Under the pieces are notes generated by a model, which was given only the letters and a program-made list of their open reading frames with translations, was not told where the DNA came from and ran no database searches. Source: Clostridium sp. UBA4108 (GTDB taxonomy: Bacteria; Bacillota; Clostridia; Clostridiales; Clostridiaceae). From it: DNA of 5,231 nucleotides. Positions 5,072 through 5,231 of this stretch are shown here, piece by piece (position 1 is the first letter of the stretch; each line of letters starts with the position of its first letter). A program made the position numbers and the translations under genes. The stretch covers positions 127,077-132,307 of the forward strand of contig DFXM01000012.1 in assembly GCA_002381695.1 (NCBI GenBank). Reading direction: 5' to 3'.

Positions 5072-5231
5072 TTTGGCTTTGTTTTAAACGATTGTTGATT
5101 TTAGAACTATATATTATTGCGAAGCAAGCCATTTGCAGGAAGCTTAGATTTACTTAGGTCATATGAAAGTGAAAAGCGTTAAGAAATACAACCTGTTCGA
5201 GGGAAGCGAGTTGTTGTATTTTAGCTTTTTA
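5072..5231 (+). repeat. Interspersed non-coding element, right copy (continues past the window)
   Basis: This tail follows the telA terminator and contains no supported gene. Its first 35 bases recur inverted at 1-35. The rest shows short G-rich blocks unlike the AT-rich spacers elsewhere in the window (TGCGAAGCAAGCC at 5118-5130, GAGGGAAGCGAG at 5199-5210) and ends in a strong hairpin. From general familiarity, motifs like GGGAAGCGAG recur in clostridial intergenic repeats, but I cannot name the family. Boundaries are uncertain: the left edge may lie anywhere from the terminator to 5092, and the right edge is not seen. Confidence 0.45.
5172..5230. terminator. Hairpin with T-run at the window end, possible bidirectional terminator
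   Basis: AAATACAAC (5184-5192) pairs perfectly with GTTGTATTT (5213-5221), and a small inner TTCG/CGAG helix (5196-5199 with 5207-5210) caps it. An outer AAAAGC (5172-5177) pairs with GCTTTT (5224-5229) across a bulge, and the T-run 5226-5230 follows. Its near symmetry means it could also terminate transcription arriving from the right on the minus strand. It could equally be the structured core of the repeat element. Confidence 0.5.

Noticed and set aside
5163..5231. Open frame from ATG 5163 to the window end, beginning MKVKSVKKYNLFEG
   Set aside because: There is no convincing ribosome binding site, the frame runs through both arms of the terminal hairpin, and the stretch belongs to the putative repeat. 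Similar short reading frames are probably over-annotated copies of the element. More sequence to the right would settle it.

Overview
The window is AT-rich DNA with strong AGGAGG-type ribosome binding sites, T-tailed hairpin terminators and protein families typical of low-GC Firmicutes. A Clostridium-like member of the Clostridia is the best guess; genus and species cannot be fixed from this sequence alone. All five genes lie on the + strand in three transcription units, and none looks truncated or frameshifted.

Unit 1 (about 53-1588) has a promoter whose -10 sits in the centre of a 38-bp near-perfect palindrome, then a second palindrome, a PadR-family repressor with a TTG start, and an overlapping gene for a membrane protein with an N-terminal HAAS/DUF1700-like cytoplasmic helical domain and six predicted membrane segments. 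A 14-bp-stem terminator closes it. The likely logic is an autoregulated PadR controlling its own operon, with the membrane protein as partner or output.

Unit 2 (1627-2339) is a single gene with its own promoter and terminator. It encodes an acetate/succinate transporter of the GPR1/FUN34/YaaH (SatP) family.

Unit 3 (about 2499-5068) starts with a 290-bp leader region holding nested inverted repeats and two tandem promoter candidates. It carries xpaC (a two-TM membrane protein with a winged-helix-like segment and a C-terminal XpaC domain) and, 18 bp later, telA (toxic anion/tellurite resistance family). The pair is a conserved Firmicutes gene couple linked to toxic-anion and envelope stress; its biochemistry is unresolved.

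The window edges hold an apparent interspersed repeat. Bases 1-35 match the reverse complement of 5072-5106 at 30 of 35 positions, including an exact 15-mer, so the 5-kb region seems to be bracketed by inverted copies of one non-coding element. The right copy continues to the window end and carries a strong hairpin followed by a T-run. I found no CRISPR array, tRNA, rRNA, transposase or known riboswitch, and no clear case for a wholly new multi-gene system. The most unusual items are the bracketing repeat, the operator layout of the padR promoter and the architectures of the two membrane proteins.
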